Positions 1-6,197 of a stretch of 6,312 nt of DNA are shown in pieces. Origin of the DNA: Oscillospiraceae bacterium (GTDB taxonomy: Bacteria; Bacillota; Clostridia; Oscillospirales; Acutalibacteraceae); contig DNXM01000108.1 of assembly GCA_003505905.1 (NCBI GenBank), forward strand, positions 1 through 6,312, given 5' to 3'. The notes beneath the pieces are model-generated. The model was given only the letters and a program-made list of their open reading frames with translations, did no database searches and was not told the origin of the DNA. Made by a program: the position numbers and the translations under genes. Position 1 is the stretch's first letter. Each line of letters begins with the position of its first letter.

Positions 1-26
1 GCTCTGACCAACTGAGCTAATGGCCC
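1..26 (-). tRNA. tRNA gene, 5' part only (cut by window edge)
   Basis: Read on the minus strand, the first 26 bases give a seven-base acceptor strand (GGGCCAT), TA at positions 8-9, and a complete D arm whose GCTC and GAGC strands pair around a TTGG-containing loop. The sequence stops at the end of the D arm, so the anticodon, variable loop and T arm lie outside the window. The acceptor start and the D loop would suit an elongator tRNA such as Met or Ile, but the isotype cannot be decided without the anticodon. A consensus promoter lies just upstream on the same strand. Confidence 0.9.
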
Positions 27-54
27 ATGTGAAACTGTTCTCAACAGCTTTTGT

Positions 55-83
55 ATTATAACAGGATTATGCCCCCTTGTCAA
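55..83 (-). promoter_or_regulatory. Consensus sigma-A promoter of the tRNA gene
   Basis: On the minus strand there is a perfect TTGACA -35 box (83 to 78), a 17-base spacer (77 to 61) and a perfect TATAAT -10 box (60 to 55). The -10 box is preceded by TG one base upstream, giving an extended -10. The expected start of transcription is near 48, about 22 bases before the tRNA. A full-consensus promoter is what one expects for a strongly expressed stable RNA. Confidence 0.9.
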
Positions 84-97
84 GCAGTAATTTTTGA

Positions 98-137
98 AAA
101 AATTCAATTCAAAATTTATGAAAAATTCAATTCAAAA
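98..137. repeat. Short AT-rich tandem-like direct repeat
   Basis: A 17-base unit (AAAAATTCAATTCAAAA) occurs at 98-114 and again at 121-137, 23 bases apart. A third partial copy (CTCAATTC) at 139-146 runs over the stop codon of the adjacent minus-strand gene. The repeat lies between that stop codon and the tRNA promoter. It may be a slippage duplication; no function can be read from it. A weak TTTTGAA/TTCAAAA dyad (92-98 and 108-114) is also present but is too AT-rich to be a convincing terminator. Confidence 0.6.
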
Positions 138-139
138 AC

Positions 140-583
140 TCAATTCGGCAAAAGCTCATCGGTCACACGCACGCAAAAGCCCTCTTCTGCTGCGCCGTTT
201 TCCAGAATAACACGGGTCAATTCCTGCGCCGTTTTCTCCAAAAACGCTTGCTTTTTCTCAGCGTTTTCTTCGATTTCCGGATTAAAATCCTCTGCCATAG
301 CAGCATAGTCAAAGTCAGCTTCGGTCGGCTGAACACTTTCGACTTGGCGTGTTTCACCGTCCGCCGTGACAACGACACAAAGCGGTAAAAAGGCGTTTTG
401 ACCGGCTGAAATCACTAAATCGGTGATGCAGTTCGGCTCGCCCAAACCCTCTGCAATACAAATCACACTCAGCTCACACGCCTTGTTAAATTTGATGGGA
501 AACAGCACCGCTTTTTTCAATTCTTCCGTCTTGGTTGGATCTTTCAGTGCCTGAATCAGCTTCAAATTGTCACGCAAACTCAT
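140..583 (-). CDS. Hypothetical acidic protein, 147 residues
   Basis: I do not recognise this protein family. The 147-residue product begins MSLRDNLKLIQALKD and is soluble by appearance: no signal peptide and no membrane segment are visible. It seems to have an alternating hydrophobic middle part (about residues 30-75, likely beta strands with two or three Cys) and an acidic, helical C-terminal half rich in Glu and Ala (about residues 85-130). The start at 583 is preferred over an in-frame ATG at 664 because a GGAG ribosome site (593-596) stands nine bases before it, and because the longer version would run through the probable promoter at 621-649. It is divergent from the replication operon and on the same strand as the downstream tRNA, with no clear terminator between them. 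Confidence 0.75.
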   Translation of the reverse strand: MSLRDNLKLIQALKDPTKTEELKKAVLFPIKFNKACELSVICIAEGLGEPNCITDLVISAGQNAFLPLCVVVTADGETRQVESVQPTEADFDYAAMAEDFNPEIEENAEKKQAFLEKTAQELTRVILENGAAEEGFCVRVTDELLPN

Positions 584-620
584 TCTTTTCCGCTCCGTTT
601 TCACTCGTTTTTCGCTTTTT

Positions 621-649
621 ATCCTATCACAAAAACCGTTTGACGGCAA
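621..649 (-). promoter_or_regulatory. Probable promoter of the 147-residue protein gene
   Basis: On the minus strand TTGCCG (649 to 644, four of six matches to the -35 consensus) is followed by a 17-base spacer and TAGGAT (626 to 621, four of six matches to the -10 consensus). TG one base ahead of the -10 box makes it an extended -10. It places the transcript start about 30 bases before the chosen ATG. This is a sequence match only. Confidence 0.5.
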
Positions 650-698
650 GAAGAAAACTGCCATTTTGAATAATTTGAGAAAATTTGTCGGAAATCTC

Positions 699-727
699 TT
701 TACTAAAACACCGAATGGGTGTATATT
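699..727 (+). promoter_or_regulatory. Candidate promoter of the dnaD-dnaI-EIIC-tex operon
   Basis: TTTACT (699-704, four of six matches to the -35 consensus), a 17-base spacer and TATATT (722-727, five of six matches to the -10 consensus) precede the first gene of the operon by about 35 bases. The spacer contains a perfect five-base dyad, ACACC at 708-712 and GGTGT at 718-722 around GAATG. That could be a repressor site or chance. The AT-rich run 731-747 offers further -10-like hexamers (737-742, 742-747) without a good -35, so the exact promoter is uncertain. Confidence 0.45.
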
Positions 728-762
728 TGTATTCTATATATTATAAGATGGGGTAGGTTCGC

Positions 763-1791
763 ATGAATTACACAATCAATCCGCAATCGGCGTTCGGCTT
801 ATCGTTCAGCGTGCCGGTCAGCGTAACAGACAAGCACTTAAAGCTCGCCGGTTCGGCTCAGCTTAAGGTGCTTCTTTGGTTGCTGCGCCACACCGCCGAA
901 CAGCCGACAACCGAACAGATGTGCCGGGCATTGAACATGACCCCTGCCGATGCGAACGACGCCATGCAATATTGGTTGGAGGTCGGTTTGGTGATGGAAC
1001 AGGGCGAAACCGTTTGCGCCGTTCAGACACCTCAAACGCCGACCGCTCCGATAACAGATTCAGAGCCGACAGCTCCCGCCGCCGATGCGAAAACCCCGAT
1101 TGCACAGACAAGACCGACCGCCGAACAAGTTTCCCGTCGTGGAAACGAAAGCTCCGAGATTGCTTTTTTGTTCAATGAGGCACAGAAGAAATTCGGGCGC
1201 ACCATCGGCTATGATTCGCAATCAACCCTTTTGATGATTCACGACAGCTACGGCTTACCCGTTGAAGTGATACTGATGCTGATTGAATACTGCGTATCCA
1301 TCGGCAAATCGGGCATGAGTTATATTTCCACGACCGCCAAGAATTGGAGCGAAAAGGAAATTGACAGCATCGAAAAAGCGGATGAAAAAATCAAGTCCCT
1401 GCGCCGCTGTGAATCGCTGTGGAAAGAGTTGTGTGAGCTGACCGGCATTTCCACCCCAAGACCGACCGCCGTGCAAAGCGAATATCTGCACAAATGGAGC
1501 AAGGATTTCGGCTATCCGATGAATATCATTTTTGCCGCCTATGAAGAAATGGCGAACCACACCGATAAAATCAGCTTTGCCTACATGAACAAGGTGTTGG
1601 AAAATTGGCACCAAGCCGGCGTGCGTGAAATCGGCGACATTGACCGCATCAAGCAGGAAAAAGCCGCCGCCAAAACAAAGCCGAACAAACAAGTCAACAC
1701 ACAGACGCCGTCTTATGATTTGAACGCATTCATGCAGCATTCCGCACAAGACCCGATTGTTTACAAGAAAAACAAGAAAGGAGCGCAATAA
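763..1791 (+). CDS. DnaD-domain replication initiation protein (DnaB/DnaD-like)
   Basis: A primosome protein of the Gram-positive DnaB/DnaD family, expected to remodel origin or fork DNA and help load the replicative helicase together with the loader encoded next. The 342 residues show a winged-helix-like N-terminal part (about 25-85), a Pro/Thr/Ala-rich linker (about 87-125), and two DnaD (DnaB_2) modules. Each module ends in the family's Tyr-x7-Trp signature: Tyr187 to Trp195 and Tyr274 to Trp282, the second followed by Gly and Asp as usual. A short Lys-rich tail (about 305-342) follows. It resembles B. subtilis DnaB in carrying two modules and in preceding dnaI, but is shorter (342 versus about 470 residues) and longer than DnaD (about 230), so I do not assign a symbol. 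The start at 763 is supported by the protein beginning; the ribosome site (TAGG at 754-757, or GGGG at 750-753) is weak. The stop is one base before the next ATG. Confidence 0.88.
   Translation: MNYTINPQSAFGLSFSVPVSVTDKHLKLAGSAQLKVLLWLLRHTAEQPTTEQMCRALNMTPADANDAMQYWLEVGLVMEQGETVCAVQTPQTPTAPITDSEPTAPAADAKTPIAQTRPTAEQVSRRGNESSEIAFLFNEAQKKFGRTIGYDSQSTLLMIHDSYGLPVEVILMLIEYCVSIGKSGMSYISTTAKNWSEKEIDSIEKADEKIKSLRRCESLWKELCELTGISTPRPTAVQSEYLHKWSKDFGYPMNIIFAAYEEMANHTDKISFAYMNKVLENWHQAGVREIGDIDRIKQEKAAAKTKPNKQVNTQTPSYDLNAFMQHSAQDPIVYKKNKKGAQ
1778..1783 (+). promoter_or_regulatory. Ribosome binding site that decides the dnaI-like start
   Basis: AAGGAG at 1778-1783 stands nine bases before the ATG at 1793. 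It lies inside the last codons of the preceding gene, and shows that the reading frame opening at 1757 is not used from its first ATG. Confidence 0.8.
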
Positions 1792-1792
1792 C

Positions 1793-2794
1793 ATGAGTTA
1801 CAGCACAAGCACCTATTCCGCCGCACAGGTCGCCCTTGAAAAGCGACGCAAGAGAGCGGAATCAGAACAGGAAATGCACCGTGAAGAAGCGTTTATAAAA
1901 ATTCCGCAGCTGCGTTCCATTCAAGCGGAAATTGCACAATACGGCACACAGGTCATTCAAGCGTTTGCGCACGGTGCAAACGCCGAACAATTTGTGCAGA
2001 CACTTGCCGCAAAGAGCTTGGCGGCTCAACAGCAGCGCAAGGATTTGCTAATCGCCAACGGCTTTGCTCCCGACTATTTGGAAGCACACTATGTCTGCCT
2101 CAAATGCAAAGACACCGGTATAACAGACGACGGCATCTGCGATTGTCTGCGTGAGCTGCTCATCGACAAAGCAAAAGAGAAAATCGCCGCTGTCGCTCCG
2201 TTGAGCGAATCGACCTTTGAGAGCTTCTCGCTGTCGTTTTATCCCGACACTGCCGATGCCGCCGGCTATTCGCCGAAAAAGCGCATGGGTGAAATTCTGA
2301 ATTTCTGCAACAGCTATGCGGATGATTTTTCCTGCTCGTCCCCTTCGCTTTTCATGCACGGTGCAACGGGCTTGGGCAAAACGCATTTAGCTCTTGCCAT
2401 TGCATCAAAAGCCATTGAGCGTGGGCACGGTGTCGTCTATGCAAGTGCGCCGAATCTGTTCACCGCTTTAGAACGGGAGCGTTTCGGCAAAGGAGAACTG
2501 CCTGCCCTGCAAGGACTGAACGAAGACGAAATCGAAAACGCCGACTTGCTGATTATTGACGATTTGGGCGCTGAATTTTCCACGCAATTCACGGTCAGCT
2601 GCGCTTATAACATCATCAACACCCGTATGCTTGCACAAAAGCCGACGATTATCACAACGAATTTAACCATGCCGGAATTTGAAAGCAAATACACCCAGCG
2701 CATCACCTCACGCATCACAGGCAACTATATTTCACTCATGTTCCTCGGGCATGATATTCGACAGCTCAAACGATACGGAGGAAGCAACGGATGA
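1793..2794 (+). CDS. dnaI: DnaI/DnaC-like AAA+ replicative helicase loader
   Basis: An ATPase that binds the hexameric replicative helicase and delivers it to DNA, in the cytoplasm. The 333 residues begin with a helical helicase-binding region (about 1-95), then a four-Cys cluster, C102-x2-C105-x10-C116-x-C118, which probably binds zinc as in DnaI N-terminal domains. The AAA+ core follows: Walker A at Gly190 to Thr197 (GATGLGKT), Walker B at 252-257 ending Asp256-Asp257, sensor 1 Asn290 within TTN, and the RITSRI motif at 303-308 whose Arg307 is the likely arginine finger. Length is close to B. subtilis DnaI (311). It sits one base after the DnaD-domain gene, the same order as dnaB-dnaI in Bacillus, and its TGA overlaps the next ATG (ATGA), so translation of the permease may be coupled. 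Some annotations call such clostridial proteins DnaC; the family is the same. Confidence 0.93.
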   Translation: MSYSTSTYSAAQVALEKRRKRAESEQEMHREEAFIKIPQLRSIQAEIAQYGTQVIQAFAHGANAEQFVQTLAAKSLAAQQQRKDLLIANGFAPDYLEAHYVCLKCKDTGITDDGICDCLRELLIDKAKEKIAAVAPLSESTFESFSLSFYPDTADAAGYSPKKRMGEILNFCNSYADDFSCSSPSLFMHGATGLGKTHLALAIASKAIERGHGVVYASAPNLFTALERERFGKGELPALQGLNEDEIENADLLIIDDLGAEFSTQFTVSCAYNIINTRMLAQKPTIITTNLTMPEFESKYTQRITSRITGNYISLMFLGHDIRQLKRYGGSNG

Positions 2795-3861
2795 AAGCAA
2801 TTAAGAAATTTCTGAACCGTCTTTTTATTGACGGACTCAGCGGTATGGCATTCGGCTTGTTTGCCACGCTGATTATCGGCACGATTTTGCAGCAAATCGG
2901 CACGGCGGTCGGAACAAGCGCCATCGGCACCTGCATTTTCACAGTCGGCAAAATCGCCTCGTCCCTCATGGGCGCAGGCATCGGCTGCGGTGTTGCCGTT
3001 AAATTCGGTGAAAAGCCGCTTGTTACGCTCTCTGCCGCCGCTTGCGGTATGGTGGGTGCGTTTGCCGGCAAAATTTTGGACGGCTCTTTGTTGGACGGTG
3101 CGATTGTCAAATACGCAGGTCCCGGCGAACCCATGGGCGCATTCGTTGCCGCCTTTGTGGGCATTGAACTTGGGCATTTGATTGCCGGAAAAACAAAGCT
3201 TGACATTGTCTTGACGCCGATTGTTACCATCGGCGCAGGCTCATCGGTCGGCTTGTTGGTCGGTCCGTATATTTCACAGTTTATGACCTGGCTCGGCTCC
3301 GTCATCAACTGGGGCACCGAACAATCCCCCATTCTGATGGGTGTCGTGGTTTCCGTGCTCATGGGCATTGCCTTGACGCTTCCCATCAGCTCTGCCGCCA
3401 TCGGCATTGCGCTGAATTTGAGCGGAATCGCCGCCGGCGCCGCCGTGGCAGGCTGCTGTGCGAATATGATAGGCTTTGCCGTGGCAAGCTACCGTGATAA
3501 TGGCTTCGGCGGACTGCTTGCCCAGGGAGTCGGCACAAGTATGCTGCAAATGCCGAACATTGTCAAAAAACCGATTATTTGGCTTCCTGCCATCATAGCA
3601 AGCGCCGTTACGGGTCCGATTTCTTCCAAGCTGCTCGGCATGGTGAACAACGCCACCGGCTCCGGCATGGGCACCGCCGGCTTGGTCGGTCAAATCATGG
3701 GCTACCAAGCCATGACGCAGGCAGGCGTTTCCCCAACAAAAACGCTGATTGAAATGGCAATCGTTCATTTCCTTTTGCCGGCAATCATTGCGTTCGGCGT
3801 ATCCGAGGGAATGCGTAAATTGGGACTGATAAAAAAAGGCGACATGAAGCTTGAAATCTGA
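2791..3861 (+). CDS. PTS sugar transporter IIC-type membrane protein (PTS_EIIC_2 family)
   Basis: A polytopic membrane protein of 356 residues, rich in Gly, Ala, Ile and Leu, with roughly eight to ten hydrophobic segments. The clearest lie near residues 17-37, 41-66, 70-92, 105-128, 135-155, 178-205, 205-232, 262-275 and 315-337. The N-terminal LSGMAFGLFATLIIGTIL stretch and the LQMPNIVKKP segment (about 252-261) match what I recall of the PTS_EIIC_2 family, annotated as phosphotransferase IIC permeases. The substrate is unknown. No IIA or IIB domain is fused or encoded in the window, so it either uses partners encoded elsewhere or does not act as a classical PTS permease. A GGAGG site (2777-2781) stands nine bases before the ATG, which overlaps the loader's stop codon. 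Its presence between replication and RNA-binding genes is not explained by function. Confidence 0.8.
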   Translation: MKAIKKFLNRLFIDGLSGMAFGLFATLIIGTILQQIGTAVGTSAIGTCIFTVGKIASSLMGAGIGCGVAVKFGEKPLVTLSAAACGMVGAFAGKILDGSLLDGAIVKYAGPGEPMGAFVAAFVGIELGHLIAGKTKLDIVLTPIVTIGAGSSVGLLVGPYISQFMTWLGSVINWGTEQSPILMGVVVSVLMGIALTLPISSAAIGIALNLSGIAAGAAVAGCCANMIGFAVASYRDNGFGGLLAQGVGTSMLQMPNIVKKPIIWLPAIIASAVTGPISSKLLGMVNNATGSGMGTAGLVGQIMGYQAMTQAGVSPTKTLIEMAIVHFLLPAIIAFGVSEGMRKLGLIKKGDMKLEI

Positions 3862-3899
3862 ATTTCGCCGTTCAAAAAATACAACACAGGAGAAATACT
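3862..3899 (+). promoter_or_regulatory. Short spacer with the tex ribosome site
   Basis: The 38 bases between the permease stop and tex hold no hairpin terminator and no good promoter, which supports read-through from the operon. AGGAG at 3888-3892 lies seven bases before a TTG codon at 3900 and decides that start. Confidence 0.75.
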
Positions 3900-6062
3900 T
3901 TGGACATTCTTGCAAAAATCACCAATGAATTCGGTCTGCAAAAATGGCAGGTTGAAAACACCGTCAAGCTCATTGACGAGGGCAACACCATTCCGTTCAT
4001 CGCCCGTTACCGCAAAGAGGCGCACGGCACATTGAACGACCAAGTGCTTCGTGAAATTTCGGAGCGATTGGAATATCTGCGCAACTTGGACAAGCGCAGA
4101 GAAGAAGTGCGTGCATCCATTGCCGCACAGGACAAGCTGACCGACGAGCTCAATGCCGCCTTGGACAAGGCGGAAATTCTTTCGGAAATCGAAGACCTTT
4201 ACCGCCCGTACAAGCCAAAACGCAAAACCCGTGCAAGCGTAGCCCGTGAAAAGGGGCTTGAGCCGCTCGCCTTGCAGATTTTTGAGCAAGGTGCAAGCGA
4301 CCGTACACCCTTGGAGCTTGCCGTCGATTATATTGACGAGGAAAAAGGTATTGCTTGTGCCGAAGAAGCGTTGCAGGGTGCTATGGACATCATTGCCGAA
4401 ACCGTTTCCGACAATGCCGATATCCGCCGCCGCATCCGCAACCTGTTCAGCGTGGTCGGTGTGGTCAATTCCAAAGCTGCCGATGCCGAAAAGGAGAGCG
4501 TTTATTCCCAATATTACGATTATTCCGAGCCGGTCAAGCGCATTGCCAACCACCGCATTTTGGCAATTGACCGTGGCGAAAACGAGGGCTTTCTCAAGGT
4601 CAGCGTCACACTCGATTTACCCAAGGCTCTCGGTGTTATTGCCGACGAAACGCTTGTTTCCAACACCTCTCCCTTTACCGACACCGTAAGAGAGGCAGGC
4701 GTTGATGCGTACAATCGGCTGATTATGCCGTCCATTGAGCGTGAAATCCGCTCGATGCTCACCGAAAGAGCCGATGCGGATGCCATCAAGGTCTTTGCCG
4801 CCAATCTGCGTCCGCTTCTGTTGCAGCCGCCCGTTAAAAACAAGGTTGCGCTCGGGCTTGACCCGGGCTACCGCACAGGCTGTAAGGTTGCGGTTGTGGA
4901 TGCAACCGGTCGTGTGCTCGATACGGGCGTCATTTATGTGACCCATTCCGCAGGCGAAAAAGAAAAAGCGAAACAAACCGTTCGCCGTTTGATTGAAAAG
5001 CACGGGGTAGAAATTATTGCAATAGGCAACGGTACCGCCTCAAAAGAAACCGAAATTTTTGCCGCCGAGCTGCTCAAAGAGATGCAAAGCGGTGCAAAAT
5101 ATATGGTAGTCAGCGAAGCCGGTGCTTCCGTTTACTCGGCTTCCAAGCTCGCTGCCGAAGAATTTCCGCAATACGATGTTTCTCTGCGCAGTGCCGTTTC
5201 CATTGCACGGCGTTTGCAGGACCCGTTGGCGGAGCTGGTCAAAATCGACCCGAAAGCCATCGGTGTCGGACAGTATCAGCACGATATGCCGCAAAAAGAG
5301 CTTGGGCAAGCGTTGGACGGCGTTGTGGAGGACTGCGTGAACAATGTCGGTGTGGATTTGAACACCGCTTCTCCGTCCTTGCTCACCCGTGTTTCGGGCA
5401 TCAACGCAGCCGTTGCCAAAAACATTGTGCTCTACCGTGAGGAAAACGGAGCGTTTACGGGGCGTGCGCAGCTCAAAAAAGTGCCGAAGCTCGGTGCCAA
5501 AGCCTATGAGCAATGCGCAGGCTTCCTGCGGGTGCCGGAGGCCAAAAATGTGCTGGATCACACCGGCGTGCACCCGGAGAGCTATGAAGCCGCGCAAAAG
5601 CTGCTGGAGGTCTGCGGATACACCTTGGCAGACGTGAAAAACGGCAAGGTGGAGGGCTTGAAGGCCAAGGCGGATGCCCTGGGACTGAAAAAGCTGGCCG
5701 CCATGATCGGAGCCGGTGAGTTGACCCTTGGCGATATCATCGGCGAATTGGAAAAGCCCGGCCGGGATCCCAGAGATGCGCTGCCGCCGCCCATGCTGCG
5801 CACGGACATTCTCTCCATGGAGGACTTGAAGCCCGGCACGGAGATCGACGGCACGGTGCGCAATGTGACAGACTTCGGCGCCTTTGTGGACATCGGCGTT
5901 CACCGAGACGGCCTGGTGCATATTTCCCAGCTCAGTGACCGCTTTGTGCGCCGACCGGCGGATATCGTCAAGGTGGGCGATGTGGTGCATGTCACCGTGC
6001 TGTCCGCCGACACCAAAACCGGCCGTATTGCCCTTTCCATGAGGAAAAATCCCACAGAATAA
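3900..6062 (+). CDS. tex: Tex family transcription accessory protein, S1 RNA-binding
   Basis: A cytoplasmic nucleic-acid-binding protein related to Bordetella Tex and eukaryotic Spt6, linked to transcription and RNA metabolism. The 720 residues match the usual length of Firmicute members. Domains in order: the Tex N-terminal helical region with IPFIARYRKE (31-40) and YRPYKPKRKTRA (101-112); a YqgF/RNase H-like domain opening at LGLDPG (318-323, Asp321) with a conserved SEAGASVYSAS (405-415); a helix-hairpin-helix region (about 482-545, with VGVDLNTAS and YEQCAGFLR); and a C-terminal S1 domain (about 646-717, GTVRNVTDFGAFVDIG). Translation starts at TTG, supported by AGGAG seven bases upstream and by the conserved N-terminus; the next in-frame ATG is more than 150 codons later. 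Codon choice changes sharply near codon 540 (see findings). It is the last gene before the terminator. Confidence 0.95.
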   Translation: MDILAKITNEFGLQKWQVENTVKLIDEGNTIPFIARYRKEAHGTLNDQVLREISERLEYLRNLDKRREEVRASIAAQDKLTDELNAALDKAEILSEIEDLYRPYKPKRKTRASVAREKGLEPLALQIFEQGASDRTPLELAVDYIDEEKGIACAEEALQGAMDIIAETVSDNADIRRRIRNLFSVVGVVNSKAADAEKESVYSQYYDYSEPVKRIANHRILAIDRGENEGFLKVSVTLDLPKALGVIADETLVSNTSPFTDTVREAGVDAYNRLIMPSIEREIRSMLTERADADAIKVFAANLRPLLLQPPVKNKVALGLDPGYRTGCKVAVVDATGRVLDTGVIYVTHSAGEKEKAKQTVRRLIEKHGVEIIAIGNGTASKETEIFAAELLKEMQSGAKYMVVSEAGASVYSASKLAAEEFPQYDVSLRSAVSIARRLQDPLAELVKIDPKAIGVGQYQHDMPQKELGQALDGVVEDCVNNVGVDLNTASPSLLTRVSGINAAVAKNIVLYREENGAFTGRAQLKKVPKLGAKAYEQCAGFLRVPEAKNVLDHTGVHPESYEAAQKLLEVCGYTLADVKNGKVEGLKAKADALGLKKLAAMIGAGELTLGDIIGELEKPGRDPRDALPPPMLRTDILSMEDLKPGTEIDGTVRNVTDFGAFVDIGVHRDGLVHISQLSDRFVRRPADIVKVGDVVHVTVLSADTKTGRIALSMRKNPTE

Positions 6063-6071
6063 TCAATAAAG

Positions 6072-6126
6072 AAAAGGCCAAGCCATGATCGCACAGCAAG
6101 GATCGCCAGCTTGGTCTTTTTTGTTT
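6072..6126 (+). terminator. Rho-independent terminator after tex
   Basis: GGCCAAGC (6076-6083) pairs with GCTTGGTC (6109-6116) with one G-T wobble, and the flanking AAAA and TTTT extend the stem. A second inner helix can form from TGATC (6086-6090) with GATCG (6101-6105) around a ten-base loop. The T-rich tail TTTTTTGTTTT follows at 6117-6127. It starts ten bases after the tex stop. On the opposite strand the same hairpin is followed by TTTTCTTT, so it may also stop transcripts coming from the right. Confidence 0.9.
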
Positions 6127-6130
6127 TGCC

Positions 6131-6159
6131 CGGTATTGCTTTGCTTGCCCGAAATACCG
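6131..6159. repeat. Inverted repeat of seven base pairs
   Basis: CGGTATT (6131-6137) and AATACCG (6153-6159) form a perfect seven-base stem around a 15-base loop. No T run follows on either strand within a useful distance, so it is not a typical terminator. It could be a regulatory dyad, the edge of a small repeat, or chance. Confidence 0.4.
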
Positions 6160-6197
6160 ACGAAGCATGGGCATTTGCTCAATGTTCTATCATCCGC

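Noticed and set aside
89..116. Terminator for the minus-strand 147-residue gene
   Set aside because: The TTTTGAA/TTCAAAA dyad is almost all A-T and has no G-C-rich stem, so it would be too weak.
51..308. Plus-strand frame of 85 codons near the left edge
   Set aside because: It is antisense to the 147-residue gene and crosses the tRNA promoter; no ribosome site or family match is apparent.
584..664. Longer N-terminus for the 147-residue protein, starting at 664
   Set aside because: The extra 27 residues would overlap the probable promoter, and the internal ATG at 583 has a good ribosome site.
1757..1792. Upstream ATG at 1757 as start of the helicase loader
   Set aside because: It would overlap the preceding gene by 35 bases. 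The ATG at 1793 has AAGGAG at nine bases and is the better start.
2766..3407. Minus-strand frame of 213 codons opposite the permease
   Set aside because: It is the antisense of a Gly/Ala-rich membrane protein; such genes routinely give long open antisense frames.
3765..4553. Open frame of 262 codons on the minus strand across the permease-tex junction
   Set aside because: It overlaps two well-supported genes and the spacer between them, and has no recognisable motif.
5040..5990. Long open frame of 316 codons on the minus strand opposite tex
   Set aside because: It lies fully inside tex, whose protein is recognisable along its whole length. The minus-strand product is rich in His, Arg and Gln in the way antisense frames of coding DNA are, and shows no family features.
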